From: Tomocerus qinae | Lineage: Eukaryota; Arthropoda; Collembola; Entomobryomorpha; Tomoceridae | NCBI GenBank assembly: GCA_020055645.1 | Contig: CM034548.1 | Location: 31,732,201-31,796,200, forward strand | DNA length: 64,000 nucleotides | Direction: 5' to 3' | Shown: in pieces, positions 22,121 through 34,433 of the stretch | How the letters are laid out: every line of letters starts with the position of its first letter | How positions within the stretch are numbered: the stretch's first letter is position 1 | Notes under the pieces: generated by a model | Database searches by the model: none | Seen by the model: only the letters and a program-made list of their open reading frames with translations | What the model was told of the DNA's origin: nothing | Position numbers and translations under genes: made by a program

Positions 22121-23128
22121 TTTGACAGTAATTATTGATTGCAATAATATAATAGATGTTCATTCGCAGAATACAACTTAACTGTTAACACAAATATGGA
22201 CAAAGATTAATAAAATTTTAATGTCGTCTAGCTATTGGATAGTTGATGAAGTTATTGTCACACAGTATTTTCAACATAAAGAAACAATAATTAGTATTTG
22301 TAAACAAATTTTATTCAAATTTTATTCCAAAACTTTATTCCATGACAGTGCCTAACTTGTCATTTGTTGACAGTGCGAAATGTTCTGTTCTTTTTGTCCC
22401 TTGCCTCGCTCGCCTCTTAGGTAGCAAGTAGCAACTAGGAAAATCAGACTGCTTTGTGCTTGTGCGATTGCTTGTGTATTGCCCGTGTCAACAAGTACAG
22501 TACAGTGGAAGCCATATACAAAGTTAGCGCGGTTTTTTCACATTTCATAAACAATTTTCATTTTTCGGTATAAAAAACGCTTGTTTTTACATTCTTTGAA
22601 AGTGTATTATATCTAATTTTGCCCTGTGAAGCATTAACCTGCAAACGCCAAATTCAAAAAATGCTGTTGCTAACTAACACCCAGTCATATTCGTCGGTTT
22701 ATATGTTAAATGCATCCATTTACAATAATGCCAATTTTTCTTAAAGACAAAGATGTATGAGTATTTCTTGTTTTAAAACATCTTAGTATGTTACATAAGC
22801 TGTATGAATCTATTTCCAATTGTGAACTGTCAGCTAGCTGAGAAAAATGTTTACAAATTTAAATAAATGCTCAAGAAACTTTACTATGTAGGTGTCAAAA
22901 TCCCTGCCTAAAAGTCCTGATACATCAATCAATAATATGAATAAATAAAAAAAATACATAAAGTAGATTTCTCAAGATACAGATTTATTTACACCTTTGG
23001 CAATTATTACATACAAAATGTACAGACAAACAGTAAATGTCACAATCATTAAATAAAATAATATAATTGTAAACATGAGATAAATACAAATAAATGTTGA
23101 TTGTAGAAAGTTGGTTGATGAGAGTGAA

Positions 23129-24693
23129 TTAGAAGATCCTGACTCGTCCGTTGAGGTCGAGAACGGCGAGGTATCCAGCACGCATGACGGAAATATCCAA
23201 GGGCAGGTCGAGGAAGCAGTTGTTGCCAACAGAGTGGATGGTCTGAAGAAGTTTTCCAGAGGACGAGTTGAAGACTTTGACGGAGTTGCTCCTTGAGTCG
23301 CAGACGATAACGTTGCCACAAATATCCACGTCGAGTCCAGATGGGCGCCGAAGAAGAGTGTTGTCCACCAGAAGTACGCTCCTCCCGGTTCTCACGTCCA
23401 CCTTGAAGATGCAATGCAGATTGAAGTCCGTCACGAACACGCTGCTCCCTATAATCAACAATTAATTAAAATAGAATTAGAGTTATGTATTTGAAAACAA
23501 ATGGACAATTAAATAAGTAAAAAGACATGAAAAGTTAGTTACCTGTGTTATCGAAGGCCACTCCCCTCGGGTACTTGAACTCTCCACAGTGTTGACGGAT
23601 GAATCGGCCGGTCGAGTCGAAGAACTGGATCCTAGCGTTTCTCGAGTCGGCCACCACGATCAGTTGTCCATCCTTAGAAACGGCGATATCCCACGGAAAT
23701 CTGAATTGTCCCGCACCATGTCCACGACTTCCGAACGAAGAAATGAATTGTCCAGTGCAAGTGAAGATTTGAATCCGATGGTTGTCCTTGTCCACCACAA
23801 GAAGACGATCTCCAGCACAGTCAAACGCCATGGCAGTCGGACGGTTCAACTCCCCATCACCACTCCCATGAGATCCGAACCGGAAATCAAATTCTCCATC
23901 AGGACGGAAGATAAGAACCTCGTGCTTCTCCCGATCACAGATCCCCAACTGCAATAATCAACAACAAACATAATTTTTAGTTCCCTTCAAGAATAAATTA
24001 TCTCATTATACACAATCAGTACCTAAATATACTAATAATATCTCATTATGATATGATTTATAATTTTATTTGATTTATTATTTATAAAGACTTTAAAATT
24101 ACCTGTTCAGTGGTTTTGCTGGTGGCGACTCCCCAGGGTTTTCGTTTAATGAGTTGTCCAGTCGATTCGTCCACCTCAATATCCAGGGAGACCACAGGAC
24201 TAGGGTAATGGAGCACCGACGAGTAGTTTCTGGAAACATGGAAGGAGAGTGAAGACTGGATCCGGTCCCCAATGACGAGGAAAGCCGTGTGGGGTCCGCA
24301 CTCCAGAGGACGATAGACACACGAAATCCGAGACAAGTCACCCCTCAGTTCCAGCTGGACAGGATACCGGAGTCCTGAAGGGCTCCTCACGTAGCAGTCC
24401 AAGGTCATCAGGTCCATCTTCTCCAAGTTTGTTCCATCCACCCAGAATTCGCACGCTTGGTCCTTGAAATGCTCCAGATCCCCGCTTTTGAGTTCCAGAC
24501 TCTCGTAGACCTCCTCTTCAGTAACAGCGAACATGGACAGAAGATCCGCAAGGCTTGTCCCTTCAGACGTCTCCTCCGGTGTGGCCAAAGAGGTAGAGTA
24601 TTCAGAACTATCCAGTCCATCTTCAAAAAGATCCGATGGCAAGGCGAAGAAAGTCATCTCTGCTTCCAGACATCGCTCAACGATTGTCTCCAT
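23129..24693 (-). CDS. TRIM71/Wech-like NHL-propeller protein, unit 4 copy (intact)
   Basis: Exons 24103-24693, 23543-23948 and 23129-23448 join in phase to 438 residues. Residues 1-75 are acidic and Ser-rich with no known domain. Residues ~75-155 resemble a filamin-type Ig repeat (RYPVQLELRGDLSRISC, then CGPHTAFLV). Residues ~185-438 form six NHL blades (PTAMAFD, RIQIF, PWDIAVS, PRGVAFD, PSGLDVD, NGRVRIF). This filamin-plus-NHL order is that of LIN-41/TRIM71 and Wech, whose propellers bind RNA hairpins or partner proteins. RING, B-box and coiled coil are absent, so E3 ligase activity is not expected. A 3' splice site (TTATTTTCAG) touches the ATG, so the upstream exon (~24809-24925) is 5' UTR. 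AATAAA lies ~140 nt past the stop. RNA binding is inferred. Confidence 0.85.
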
Positions 24694-24808
24694 CTGAAAA
24701 TAACAAATAAATAAAACACTCATAAATACACCAAATCATAAATACAAACCTGGAAATGAAACCAATCAATTAAATGAACTTGAAACAAATAAAAAAGCCA
24801 TCACTCAC

Positions 24809-24925
24809 CGTAGAAATTAAAAAAGTCTCGAAAAAGGACTCCGTAGTAATAGTAAAAGTTCAGAGTTCGGTGAAGGTTTAGAGTTTGGAGGAGAGATGTT
24901 GTTTGTGGAAAAGCAAAAATTGCTA
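24809..24925 (-). other. 5' UTR exon of NHL gene, unit 4 (approximate start)
   Basis: Runs from the presumed transcription start about 30 nt below the TATA box to a CTACG|GTGAGT donor. The acceptor is either the TTTTCAG just before the start codon or an earlier TTTCCAG near 24750; both are present in every unit. It has no ATG-initiated frame of note. Confidence 0.5.
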
Positions 24926-24948
24926 TGAGACTTGAAGGGGACTGGAGA

Positions 24949-24960
24949 CCTTTTATATGG
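24949..24960 (-). promoter_or_regulatory. TATA box of NHL gene, unit 4
   Basis: CCATATAAAAGG on the minus strand, about 30 nt upstream of a CTCATAG initiator-like site; drives the intact unit 4 copy. Confidence 0.65.
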
Positions 24961-25762
24961 AACCGAAGGGTCCTTATTTGTACCCACGTCTATACCAGTT
25001 GGTTAATATCCACAAAAAACGCCCCCTCCCTTTCTCTTCCATTCCAGTTCCAAGCTGCATGCAGTTCCACAATTAGATATTCCAGGGTCGGTCGGATGCA
25101 GGATTAGTGGATGCAGGACAGACTGCATGTCTGCCCATGCAGCCTTTCACTTCCAGAAACTCCCCTTCTTCTCCATTCAGTATCACTCTAATTAGTTAAA
25201 AAGGGCGTTTCTTCCCACTGAAGGATTAAATAGATAATCTCATTCAACAATTTCTTCCTAATTATTATTTTCTTAAATAATTTTAACCAACTACCTTAAA
25301 AGTAATAATATTATGGCCGTATCTATCATTACCATTTCATTACTAGATATTAGAGACTTAGAGAGAGTAATACTACAATAATAATATTATAATTCGCACA
25401 TTGAGCTGTTAGGCCACAAAACAAAATATTTCCTTCCAATAATCAGTTTTTAAGCAATATTTTATGAAGAAATGCCAGTTTATTACAAATTTATGACATA
25501 TTTAGAATTTTCAAATTAGAAATACTAATGGCACACTGTTAATACATGTAACTTCATTGTGTAATAATAAATTAACACTTCATTTAAAGTGACTGTCACC
25601 ACATCACATATTTTCACCATTTTACTTTTATAAGGCAAACATTTTTAGTCTTGTGGATTTCATAAACCAAGGAATTTATCGGATTTGATATTTTCGAATA
25701 TTAGTTTCAATTGGGACACAATGCCAATATTTATGTCGTACTATTTCTCGCTCATCAAAATC

Positions 25763-27773
25763 TTATAATATTGTGCATCTTGTGCAGCCTTTTTTTGGAT
25801 TCCTTTGATGGTAAAATAAAAGGCGAATGGATTCATCCTCGAACATTTGCACTCGCTCTGACCAACAAATAATCATCTCATTCAAGATGTTCACGTCACG
25901 TTCATACGTTGAACTAGTGCAATTCATTTTCAACCAGACCAAACTTGAATTCAAGTAGGCCACAATACGTCTGGAGATTCTCAATTTGTACCATGTTGGG
26001 TCATTTCCTTGAACAAACACTTTCATATCTGGAGACTTGAAAACGTATGCGGCGTATGTTTTTGCAACCAGAAAATGCATCTTGCCTGCAACATAGAAAA
26101 ACGTTTGAGAAAAAAATCCTTTTGCAAGTTTGCAAGGTGTAAAAGACGCTAACTAAGCCCAAACGAGGAAGAAGATGAAGTGGAATCGAAAACATTGCGT
26201 GGGAAAGTTCGAGAAGCAATCATAAACATACATGGAAATGTACGGAGATAAATAAATGGAACAAAACTTACAAACAACATTAGATGACATGAAATTCTCA
26301 CACAAAGGTAAGTATCTTTTCAATCTGTTCATGATCTTTATAAAGAAATTTTTTAGCGTCTGCATCAGAGGAAATGAGATCGCGAGAGAAGTCACTTCCC
26401 AGTAGCCAGTGTAAAGCGCAGTGAAACATTAAATAGTGGTTTTGATGAAGAAGGCGCTTCTTGTTGACAATAAAAGTGTCGGCCAACTTCAAAGAATAGG
26501 CGTCCGATCGGGTCTTACGAAGCAATGAATCCGGGCCTGGCTTGAGTCTGTTGATCTTTCTTCTCACTACGTGAGCTTTCTCCATGTGATCGCATTTATC
26601 ACATTTCCAAGGGCTGTTGTTTATTTCAATTGGATTCATTTGCAGTAGATAGCCTTTCCCGCATTTTGGGCACACTAAGGCTTGGAAGTATGTTCCCCCT
26701 TCAGTATTGTCCAGGCAACGCTCGCATTTGCAAATAAAGTGATGGCATCTTTGAATTCGCATTTGTCGTGGGACAGTGCCATATTGTGATTCTATAGGAT
26801 TATAAGCAATTGACAAAATGCTGCCCTTTTTGATAGGCTTTCTTGCAAAAAGGCGGATATTCCAATTCACGTCTCCATTCCGGTCCACATTTTCGGCAAA
26901 TGAGTACTCCATAGTAGGACAGCATGAGTTTGAAATTAAGCTGGTGTAGAAGTAGACGGCTACACCGGCGTGTCTACATAATTCACAATTCAATTTATTA
27001 TTAATAAATGATCTTACTAAATATAGTTAAATGAGAATTAAATATTTTTGATTTTGATTCTAACTCTGTGGATTGATTATCTCCATGACGGAATTTGAAT
27101 CGGTTTATTAGAAGTGTTGACCATAGTTGAGTGAATTCGTCCATTGAGACATCCATTTTGCAGTCCTGAGCCAAAAATTTCCAAATTTCCTTTGTATCGT
27201 GTTCATATTTCTTCTGGAAAACTTCACCAGGTTCATAATACTCAGAACAAAGGTCCACGAACTTTTGATATTTGACAGGCTCCACGTCTTTGGACAAAAG
27301 AACTCTAAGGCAAATTAATTTCCAAAAGTTTTCAGTCGCAGCTCTAATGCCCAATCTGGAGAAGACACCGCACTCATAATTTTTGTGTTTTATACTCTGT
27401 AGTACAAAATAATTCATTTTAAATTTCTCATTATGTAATAAGTAAAAATTACACTGAATTATGGTCATTGATGATTATGGTAATCAACTACTAATCACAA
27501 TCATTCAACAAATAGTCATTTTTACCTTGGAACAATTAATCGAACAGCACGGCCAATGACATCGAGGGCACTTCATTGATCCATCTTCTATTTTTTATAG
27601 CAACCCACGCAAGTAAATATCCAGTCTTCACAAACCCCTAATTGTTGACGTTGACATGGTGCAGAAATCAATGGAGACTCTTCCCAAACGACATCCCCAT
27701 GGTCAAAGTCCTTTTCAGCTATCAGATATCGTCCCAAATCTTCACTTTCTTTACAACTAAAACGGCTGAGCAT
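25763..27773 (-). pseudogene. SMYD (SET-MYND) gene, unit 4 copy, two frameshifts
   Basis: Exons 27526-27773, 27090-27396, 26272-27016 and 25763-26085. Exon 1 lacks one T of seven near 27591, breaking the MYND finger after CVGCYKK. Exon 3 has one extra T near 26348, breaking the frame after SSDADAK. The SET core (five-A run) is intact. Exon 4 carries the short C-terminus. Both changes are in homopolymers. Confidence 0.8.
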
Positions 27774-28781
27774 TTTGACAGTAATTATTGATTGCAATAA
27801 TATAATAGATGTTCATTCGCAGAATACAACTTAACTGTTAACACAAATATGGACAAAGATTAATAAAATTTTAATGTCGTCTAGCTATTGGATAGTTGAT
27901 GAAGTTATTGTCACACAGTATTTTCAACATAAAGAAACAATAATTAGTATTTGTAAACAAATTTTATTCAAATTTTATTCCAAAACTTTATTCCATGACA
28001 GTGCCTAACTTGTCATTTGTTGACAGTGCGAAATGTTCTGTTCTTTTTGTCCCTTGCCTCGCTCGCCTCTTAGGTAGCAAGTAGCAACTAGGAAAATCAG
28101 ACTGCTTTGTGCTTGTGCGATTGCTTGTGTATTGCCCGTGTCAACAAGTACAGTACAGTGGAAGCCATATACAAAGTTAGCGCGGTTTTTTCACATTTCA
28201 TAAACAATTTTCATTTTTCGGTATAAAAAACGCTTGTTTTTACATTCTTTGAAAGTGTATTATATCTAATTTTGCCCTGTGAAGCATTAACCTGCAAACG
28301 CCAAATTCAAAAAATGCTGTTGCTAACTAACACCCAGTCATATTCGTCGGTTTATATGTTAAATGCATCCATTTACAATAATGCCAATTTTTCTTAAAGA
28401 CAAAGATGTATGAGTATTTCTTGTTTTAAAACATCTTAGTATGTTACATAAGCTGTATGAATCTATTTCCAATTGTGAACTGTCAGCTAGCTGAGAAAAA
28501 TGTTTACAAATTTAAATAAATGCTCAAGAAACTTTACTATGTAGGTGTCAAAATCCCTGCCTAAAAGTCCTGATACATCAATCAATAATATGAATAAATA
28601 AAAAAACAACATAAAGTAGATTTCTCAAGATACAGATTTATTTACACCTTTGGCAATTATTACATACAAAATGTACAGACAAACAATAAATGTCACAATC
28701 ATTAAATAAAATAATATAATTGTAAACATGAGATAAATACAAATAAATGTTGATTGTAGAAAGTTGGTTGATGAGAGTGAA
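27774..28781. other. Spacer between NHL 3' end and SMYD start (unit 5)
   Basis: Reference copy of the ~1 kb spacer. It begins directly upstream of the SMYD start codon and ends at the NHL stop codon. AATAAA for NHL is at 28637-28642 (minus). No convincing frame, RNA gene or repeat was found in it. Confidence 0.7.
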
Positions 28782-30346
28782 TTAGAAGATCCTGACTCGT
28801 CCGTTGAGGTCGAGAACGGCGAGGTATCCAGCACGCATGACGGAAATATCCAAGGGCAGGTCGAGGAAGCAGTTGTTGCCAACAGAGTGGATGGTCTGAA
28901 GAAGTTTTCCAGAGGACGAGTTGAAGACTTTGACCGAGTTGCTCCTTGAGTCGCAGACGATAACGTTGCCACAAATATCCACGTCGAGTCCAGATGGGCG
29001 CCGAAGAAGAGTGTTGTCCACCAGAAGTACGCTCCTCCCGGTTCTCACGTCCACCTTGAAGATGCAATGCAGATTGAAGTCCGTCACGAACACGCTGCTC
29101 CCTATAATCAACAATTAATTAAAATAGAATTAGAGTTATGTATTTGAAAACAAATGGACAATTAAATAAGTAAAAAGACATGAAAAGTTAGTTACCTGTG
29201 TTATCGAAGGCCACTCCCCTCGGGTACTTGAACTCTCCACAGTGTTGACGGATGAATCGGCCGGTCGAGTCGAAGAACTGGATCCTAGCGTTTCTCGAGT
29301 CGGCCACCACGATCAGTTGTCCATCCTTAGAAACGGCGATATCCCACGGAAATCTGAATTGTCCCGCACCATGTCCACGACTTCCGAACGAAGAAATGAA
29401 TTGTCCAGTGCAAGTGAAGATTTGAATCCGATGGTTGTCCTTGTCCACCACAAGAAGACGATCTCCAGCACAGTCAAACGCCATGGCAGTCGGACGGTTC
29501 AACTCCCCATCACCACTCCCATGAGATCCGAACCGGAAATCAAATTCTCCATCAGGACGGAAGATAAGAACCTCGTGCTTCTCCCGATCACAGATCCCCA
29601 ACTGCAATAATCAACAACAAACATAATTTTTAGTTCCCTTCAAGAATAAATTATCTCATTATACACAATCAGTACCTAAATATACTAATAATATCTCATT
29701 ATGATATGATTTATAATTTTATTTGATTTATTATTTATAAAGACTTTAAAATTACCTGTTCAGTGGTTTTGCTGGTGGCGACTCCCCAGGGTTTTCGTTT
29801 AATGAGTTGTCCAGTCGATTCGTCCACCTCAATATCCAGGGAGACCACAGGACTAGGGTAATGGAGCACCGACGAGTAGTTTCTGGAAACATGGAAGGAG
29901 AGTGAAGACTGGATCCGGTCCCCAATGACGAGGAAAGCCGTGTGGGGTCCGCACTCCAGAGGACGATAGACACACGAAATCCGAGACAAGTCACCCCTCA
30001 GTTCCAGCTGGACAGGATACCGGAGTCCTGAAGGGCTCCTCACGTAGCAGTCCAAGGTCATCAGGTCCATCTTCTCCAAGTTTGTTCCATCCACCCAGAA
30101 TTCGCACGCTTGGTCCTTGAAATGCTCCAGATCCCCGCTTTTGAGTTCCAGACTCTCGTAGACCTCCTCTTCAGTAACAGCGAACATGGACAGAAGATCC
30201 GCAAGGCTTGTCCCTTCAGACGTCTCCTCCGGTGTGGCCAAAGAGGTAGAGTATTCAGAACTATCCAGTCCATCTTCAAAAAGATCCGATGGCAAGGCGA
30301 AGAAAGTCATCTCTGCTTCCAGACATCGCTCAACGATTGTCTCCAT
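28782..30346 (-). CDS. TRIM71/Wech-like NHL-propeller protein, unit 5 copy (intact)
   Basis: Exons 29756-30346 (591 nt), 29196-29601 (406 nt) and 28782-29101 (320 nt), 438 residues. Junctions are TEQ|LGICD in phase 0 and a split Gly codon in AFDNTG. Predicted protein is the same as the unit 4 copy as far as compared. It is the only copy with an intact SMYD partner inside the same unit, 1 kb downstream in the direction of transcription. Each gene has its own spacer and the NHL gene its own polyadenylation signal, so they are probably separate transcripts. Confidence 0.86.
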
Positions 30347-30601
30347 CTGAAAATAACAAATAAATAAAACACTCATAAATACACCAAATCATAAATACAA
30401 ACCTGGAAATGAAACCAATCAATTAAATGAACTTGAAACAAATAAAAAAGCCATCACTCACCGTAGAAATTAAAAAAGTCTCGAAAAAGGACTCCGTAGT
30501 AATAGTAAAAGTTCAGAGTTCGGTGAAGGTTTAGAGTTTGGAGGAGAGATGTTGTTTGTGGAAAAGCAAAAATTGCTATGAGACTTGAAGGGGACTGGAG
30601 A

Positions 30602-30613
30602 CCTTTTATATGG
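30602..30613 (-). promoter_or_regulatory. TATA box of NHL gene, unit 5
   Basis: CCATATAAAAGG on the minus strand, same placement as in the other units. Confidence 0.65.
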
Positions 30614-30629
30614 AACCGAAGGGTCCTTA

Positions 30630-31393
30630 TTTGTACCCACGTCTATACCAGTTGGTTAATATCCACAAAAAACGCCCCCTCCCTTTCTCTTCCATTCCAG
30701 TTCCAAGCTGCATGCAGTTCCACAATTAGATATTCCAGGGTCGGTCGGATGCAGGATTAGTGGATGCAGGACAGACTGCATGTCTGCCCATGCAGCCTTT
30801 CACTTCCAGAAACTCCCCTTCTTCTCCATTCAGTATCACTCTAATTAGTTAAAAAGGGCGTTTCTTCCCACTGAAGGATTAAATAGATAATCTCATTCAA
30901 CAATTTCTTCCTAATTATTATTTTCTTAAATAATTTTAACCAACTACCTTAAAAGTAATAATATTATGGCCGTATCTATCATTACCATTTCATTACTAGA
31001 TATTAGAGACTTAGAGAGAGTAATACTACAATAATAATATTATAATTCGCACATTGAGCTGTTAGGCCACAAAACAAAATATTTCCTTCCAATAATCAGT
31101 TTTTAAGCAATATTTTATGAAGAAATGCCAGTTTATTACAAATTTATGACATATTTAGAATTTTCAAATTAGAAATACTAATGGCACACTGTTAATACAT
31201 GTAACTTCATTGTGTAATAATAAATTAACACTTCATTTAAAGTGACTGTCACCACATCACATATTTTCACCATTTTACTTTTATAAGGCAAACATTTTTA
31301 GTCTTGTGGATTTCATAAACCAAGGAATTTATCGGATTTGATATTTTCGAATATTAGTTTCAATTGGGACACAATGCCAATATTTATGTCGTA
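30630..31393. other. Spacer upstream of NHL promoter / downstream of SMYD (unit 5)
   Basis: About 760 bp. The part next to the NHL promoter has repeated TGCAT and GATGCAGGA motifs (about 30710-30795). The rest is AT-rich. No AATAAA for SMYD is visible just beyond its stop, so its 3' processing site is unassigned. Confidence 0.6.
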
Positions 31394-33424
31394 CTATTTC
31401 TCGCTCATCAAAATCTTATAATATTGTGCATCTTGTGCAGCCTTTTTTGGATTCCTTTGATGGTAAAATAAAAGGCGAATGGATTCATCCTCGAACATTT
31501 GCACTCGCTCTGACCAACAAATAATCATCTCATTCAAGATGTTCACGTCACGTTCATACGTTGAACTAGTGCAATTCATTTTCAACCAGACCAAACTTGA
31601 ATTCAAGTAGGCCACAATACGTCTGGAGATTCTCAATTTGTACCATGTTGGGTCATTTCCTTGAACAAACACTTTCATATCTGGAGACTTGAAAACGTAT
31701 GCGGCGTATGTTTTTGCAACCAGAAAATGCATCTTGCCTGCAACATAGAAAAACGTTTGAGAAAAAATCCTTTTGCAAGTTTGCAAGGTGTAAAAGACGC
31801 TAACTAAGCCCAAACGAGGAAGAAGATGAAGTGGAATCGAAAACATTGCGTGGGAAAGTTCGAGAAGCAATCATAAACATACATGGAAATGTACGGAGAT
31901 AAATAAATGGAACAAAACTTACAAACAACATTAGATGACATGAAATTCTCACACAAAGGTAAGTATCTTTTCAATCTGTTCATGATCTTTATAAAGAAAT
32001 TTTTAGCGTCTGCATCAGAGGAAATGAGATCGCGAGAGAAGTCACTTCCCAGTAGCCAGTGTAAAGCGCAGTGAAACATTAAATAGTGGTTTTGATGAAG
32101 AAGGCGCTTCTTGTTGACAATAAAAGTGTCGGCCAACTTCAAAGAATAGGCGTCCGATCGGGTCTTACGAAGCAATGAATCCGGGCCTGGCTTGAGTCTG
32201 TTGATCTTTCTTCTCACTACGTGAGCTTTCTCCATGTGATCGCATTTATCACATTTCCAAGGGCTGTTGTTTATTTCAATTGGATTCATTTGCAGTAGAT
32301 AGCCTTTCCCGCATTTTGGGCACACTAAGGCTTGGAAGTATGTTCCCCCTTCAGTATTGTCCAGGCAACGCTCGCATTTGCAAATAAAGTGATGGCATCT
32401 TTGAATTCGCATTTGTCGTGGGACAGTGCCATATTGTGATTCTATAGGATTATAAGCAATTGACAAAATGCTGCCCTTTTTGATAGGCTTTCTTGCAAAA
32501 AGGCGGATATTCCAATTCACGTCTCCATTCCGGTCCACATTTTCGGCAAATGAGTACTCCATAGTAGGACAGCATGAGTTTGAAATTAAGCTGGTGTAGA
32601 AGTAGACGGCTACACCGGCGTGTCTACATAATTCACAATTCAATTTATTATTAATAAATGATCTTACTAAATATAGTTAAATGAGAATTAAATATTTTTG
32701 ATTTTGATTCTAACTCTGTGGATTGATTATCTCCATGACGGAATTTGAATCGGTTTATTAGAAGTGTTGACCATAGTTGAGTGAATTCGTCCATTGAGAC
32801 ATCCATTTTGCAGTCCTGAGCCAAAAATTTCCAAATTTCCTTTGTATCGTGTTCATATTTCTTCTGGAAAACTTCACCAGGTTCATAATACTCAGAACAA
32901 AGGTCCACGAACTTTTGATATTTGACAGGCTCCACGTCTTTGGACAAAAGAACTCTAAGGCAAATTAATTTCCAAAAGTTTTCAGTCGCAGCTCTAATGC
33001 CCAATCTGGAGAAGACACCGCACTCATAATTTTTGTGTTTTATACTCTGTAGTACAAAATAATTCATTTTAAATTTCTCATTATGTAATAAGTAAAAATT
33101 ACACTGAATTATGGTCATTGATGATTATGGTAATCAACTACTAATCACAATCATTCAACAAATAGTCATTTTTACCTTGGAACAATTAATCGAACAGCAC
33201 GGCCAATGACATCGAGGGCACTTCATTGATCCATCTTCTATTTTTTTATAGCAACCCACGCAAGTAAATATCCAGTCTTCACAAACCCCTAATTGTTGAC
33301 GTTGACATGGTGCAGAAATCAATGGAGACTCTTCCCAAACGACATCCCCATGGTCAAAGTCCTTTTCAGCTATCAGATATCGTCCCAAATCTTCACTTTC
33401 TTTACAACTAAAACGGCTGAGCAT
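31394..33424 (-). CDS. SMYD-family SET-MYND protein, unit 5 copy (intact, long C-terminus)
   Basis: Exons 33176-33424, 32740-33046, 31923-32666 and 31394-31737 give 547 residues. The family includes lysine methyltransferases and inactive relatives in nucleus and cytoplasm. Exon 1 has a split SET start and a MYND-type zinc finger (CVGCYKK, CPRCHWPCC). Exon 3 holds the SET core and the Cys-rich post-SET region (FICKCERC, CPKC, CDKC). The normally conserved NHSC motif reads SNSC in SLISNSCCPT, so cofactor binding or catalysis may be impaired. Exon 4 is the helical C-terminal part, ending AAQDAQYYKILMSEK. The exon 2/3 junction is least certain: the donor chosen (TTCC|GTCATG) is weak, but phase and alignment to SMYD3 around the SNSC motif fit. 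The other junctions have good sites. Methylation target unknown. Confidence 0.82.
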
Positions 33425-34433
33425 TTTGACAGTAATTATTGATTGCAATAATATAATAGATGTTCATTCGCAGAATACAACTTAACTGTTAACACAAATA
33501 TGGACAAAGATTAATAAAATTTTAATGTCGTCTAGCTATTGGATAGTTGATGAAGTTATTGTCACACAGTATTTTCAACATAAAGAAACAATAATTAGTA
33601 TTTGTAAACAAATTTTATTCAAATTTTATTCCAAAACTTTATTCCATGACAGTGCCTAACTTGTCATTTGTTGACAGTGCGAAATGTTCTGTTCTTTTTG
33701 TCCCTTGCCTCGCTCGCCTCTTAGGTAGCAAGTAGCAACTAGGAAAATCAGACTGCTTTGTGCTTGTGCGATTGCTTGTGTATTGCCCGTGTCAACAAGT
33801 ACAGTACAGTGGAAGCCATATACAAAGTTAGCGCGGTTTTTTCACATTTCATAAACAATTTTCATTTTTCGGTATAAAAAACGCTTGTTTTTACATTCTT
33901 TGAAAGTGTATTATATCTAATTTTGCCCTGTGAAGCATTAACCTGCAAACGCCAAATTCAAAAAATGCTGTTGCTAACTAACACCCAGTCATATTCGTCG
34001 GTTTATATGTTAAATGCATCCATTTACAATAATGCCAATTTTTCTTAAAGACAAAGATGTATGAGTATTTCTTGTTTTAAAACATCTTAGTATGTTACAT
34101 AAGCTGTATGAATCTATTTCCAATTGTGAACTGTCAGCTAGCTGAGAAAAATGTTTACAAATTTAAATAAATGCTCAAGAAACTTTACTATGTAGGTGTC
34201 AAAATCCCTGCCTAAAAGTCCTGATACATCAATCAATAATATGAATAAATAAAAAAAACAACATAAAGTAGATTTCTCAAGATACAGATTTATTTACACC
34301 TTTGGCAATTATTACATACAAAATGTACAGACAAACAATAAATGTCACAATCATTAAATAAAATAATATAATTGTAAACATGAGATAAATACAAATAAAT
34401 GTTGATTGTAGAAAGTTGGTTGATGAGAGTGGA

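Larger units (their letters stand above)
22120..27772. repeat. Tandem array unit 4
   Basis: 5653 bp. It has an intact NHL gene and a frameshifted SMYD gene. It shares the GACGGAG variant with unit 1 only (near 23282), although it differs from unit 1 at the left-end sites. Confidence 0.96.
27773..33423. repeat. Tandem array unit 5 (both genes intact)
   Basis: 5651 bp, the shortest unit and the only one in which both genes read through completely. It is the best available model of the functional unit. It also differs from all other full units in having six instead of seven T near the SMYD stop. Confidence 0.96.

Noticed and set aside
24694..24723. Extension of the NHL N-terminus by MSVLFICYFQ
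   Set aside because: A canonical TTATTTTCAG acceptor abuts the downstream ATG, so these codons are intron; the extension also lacks an ATG.
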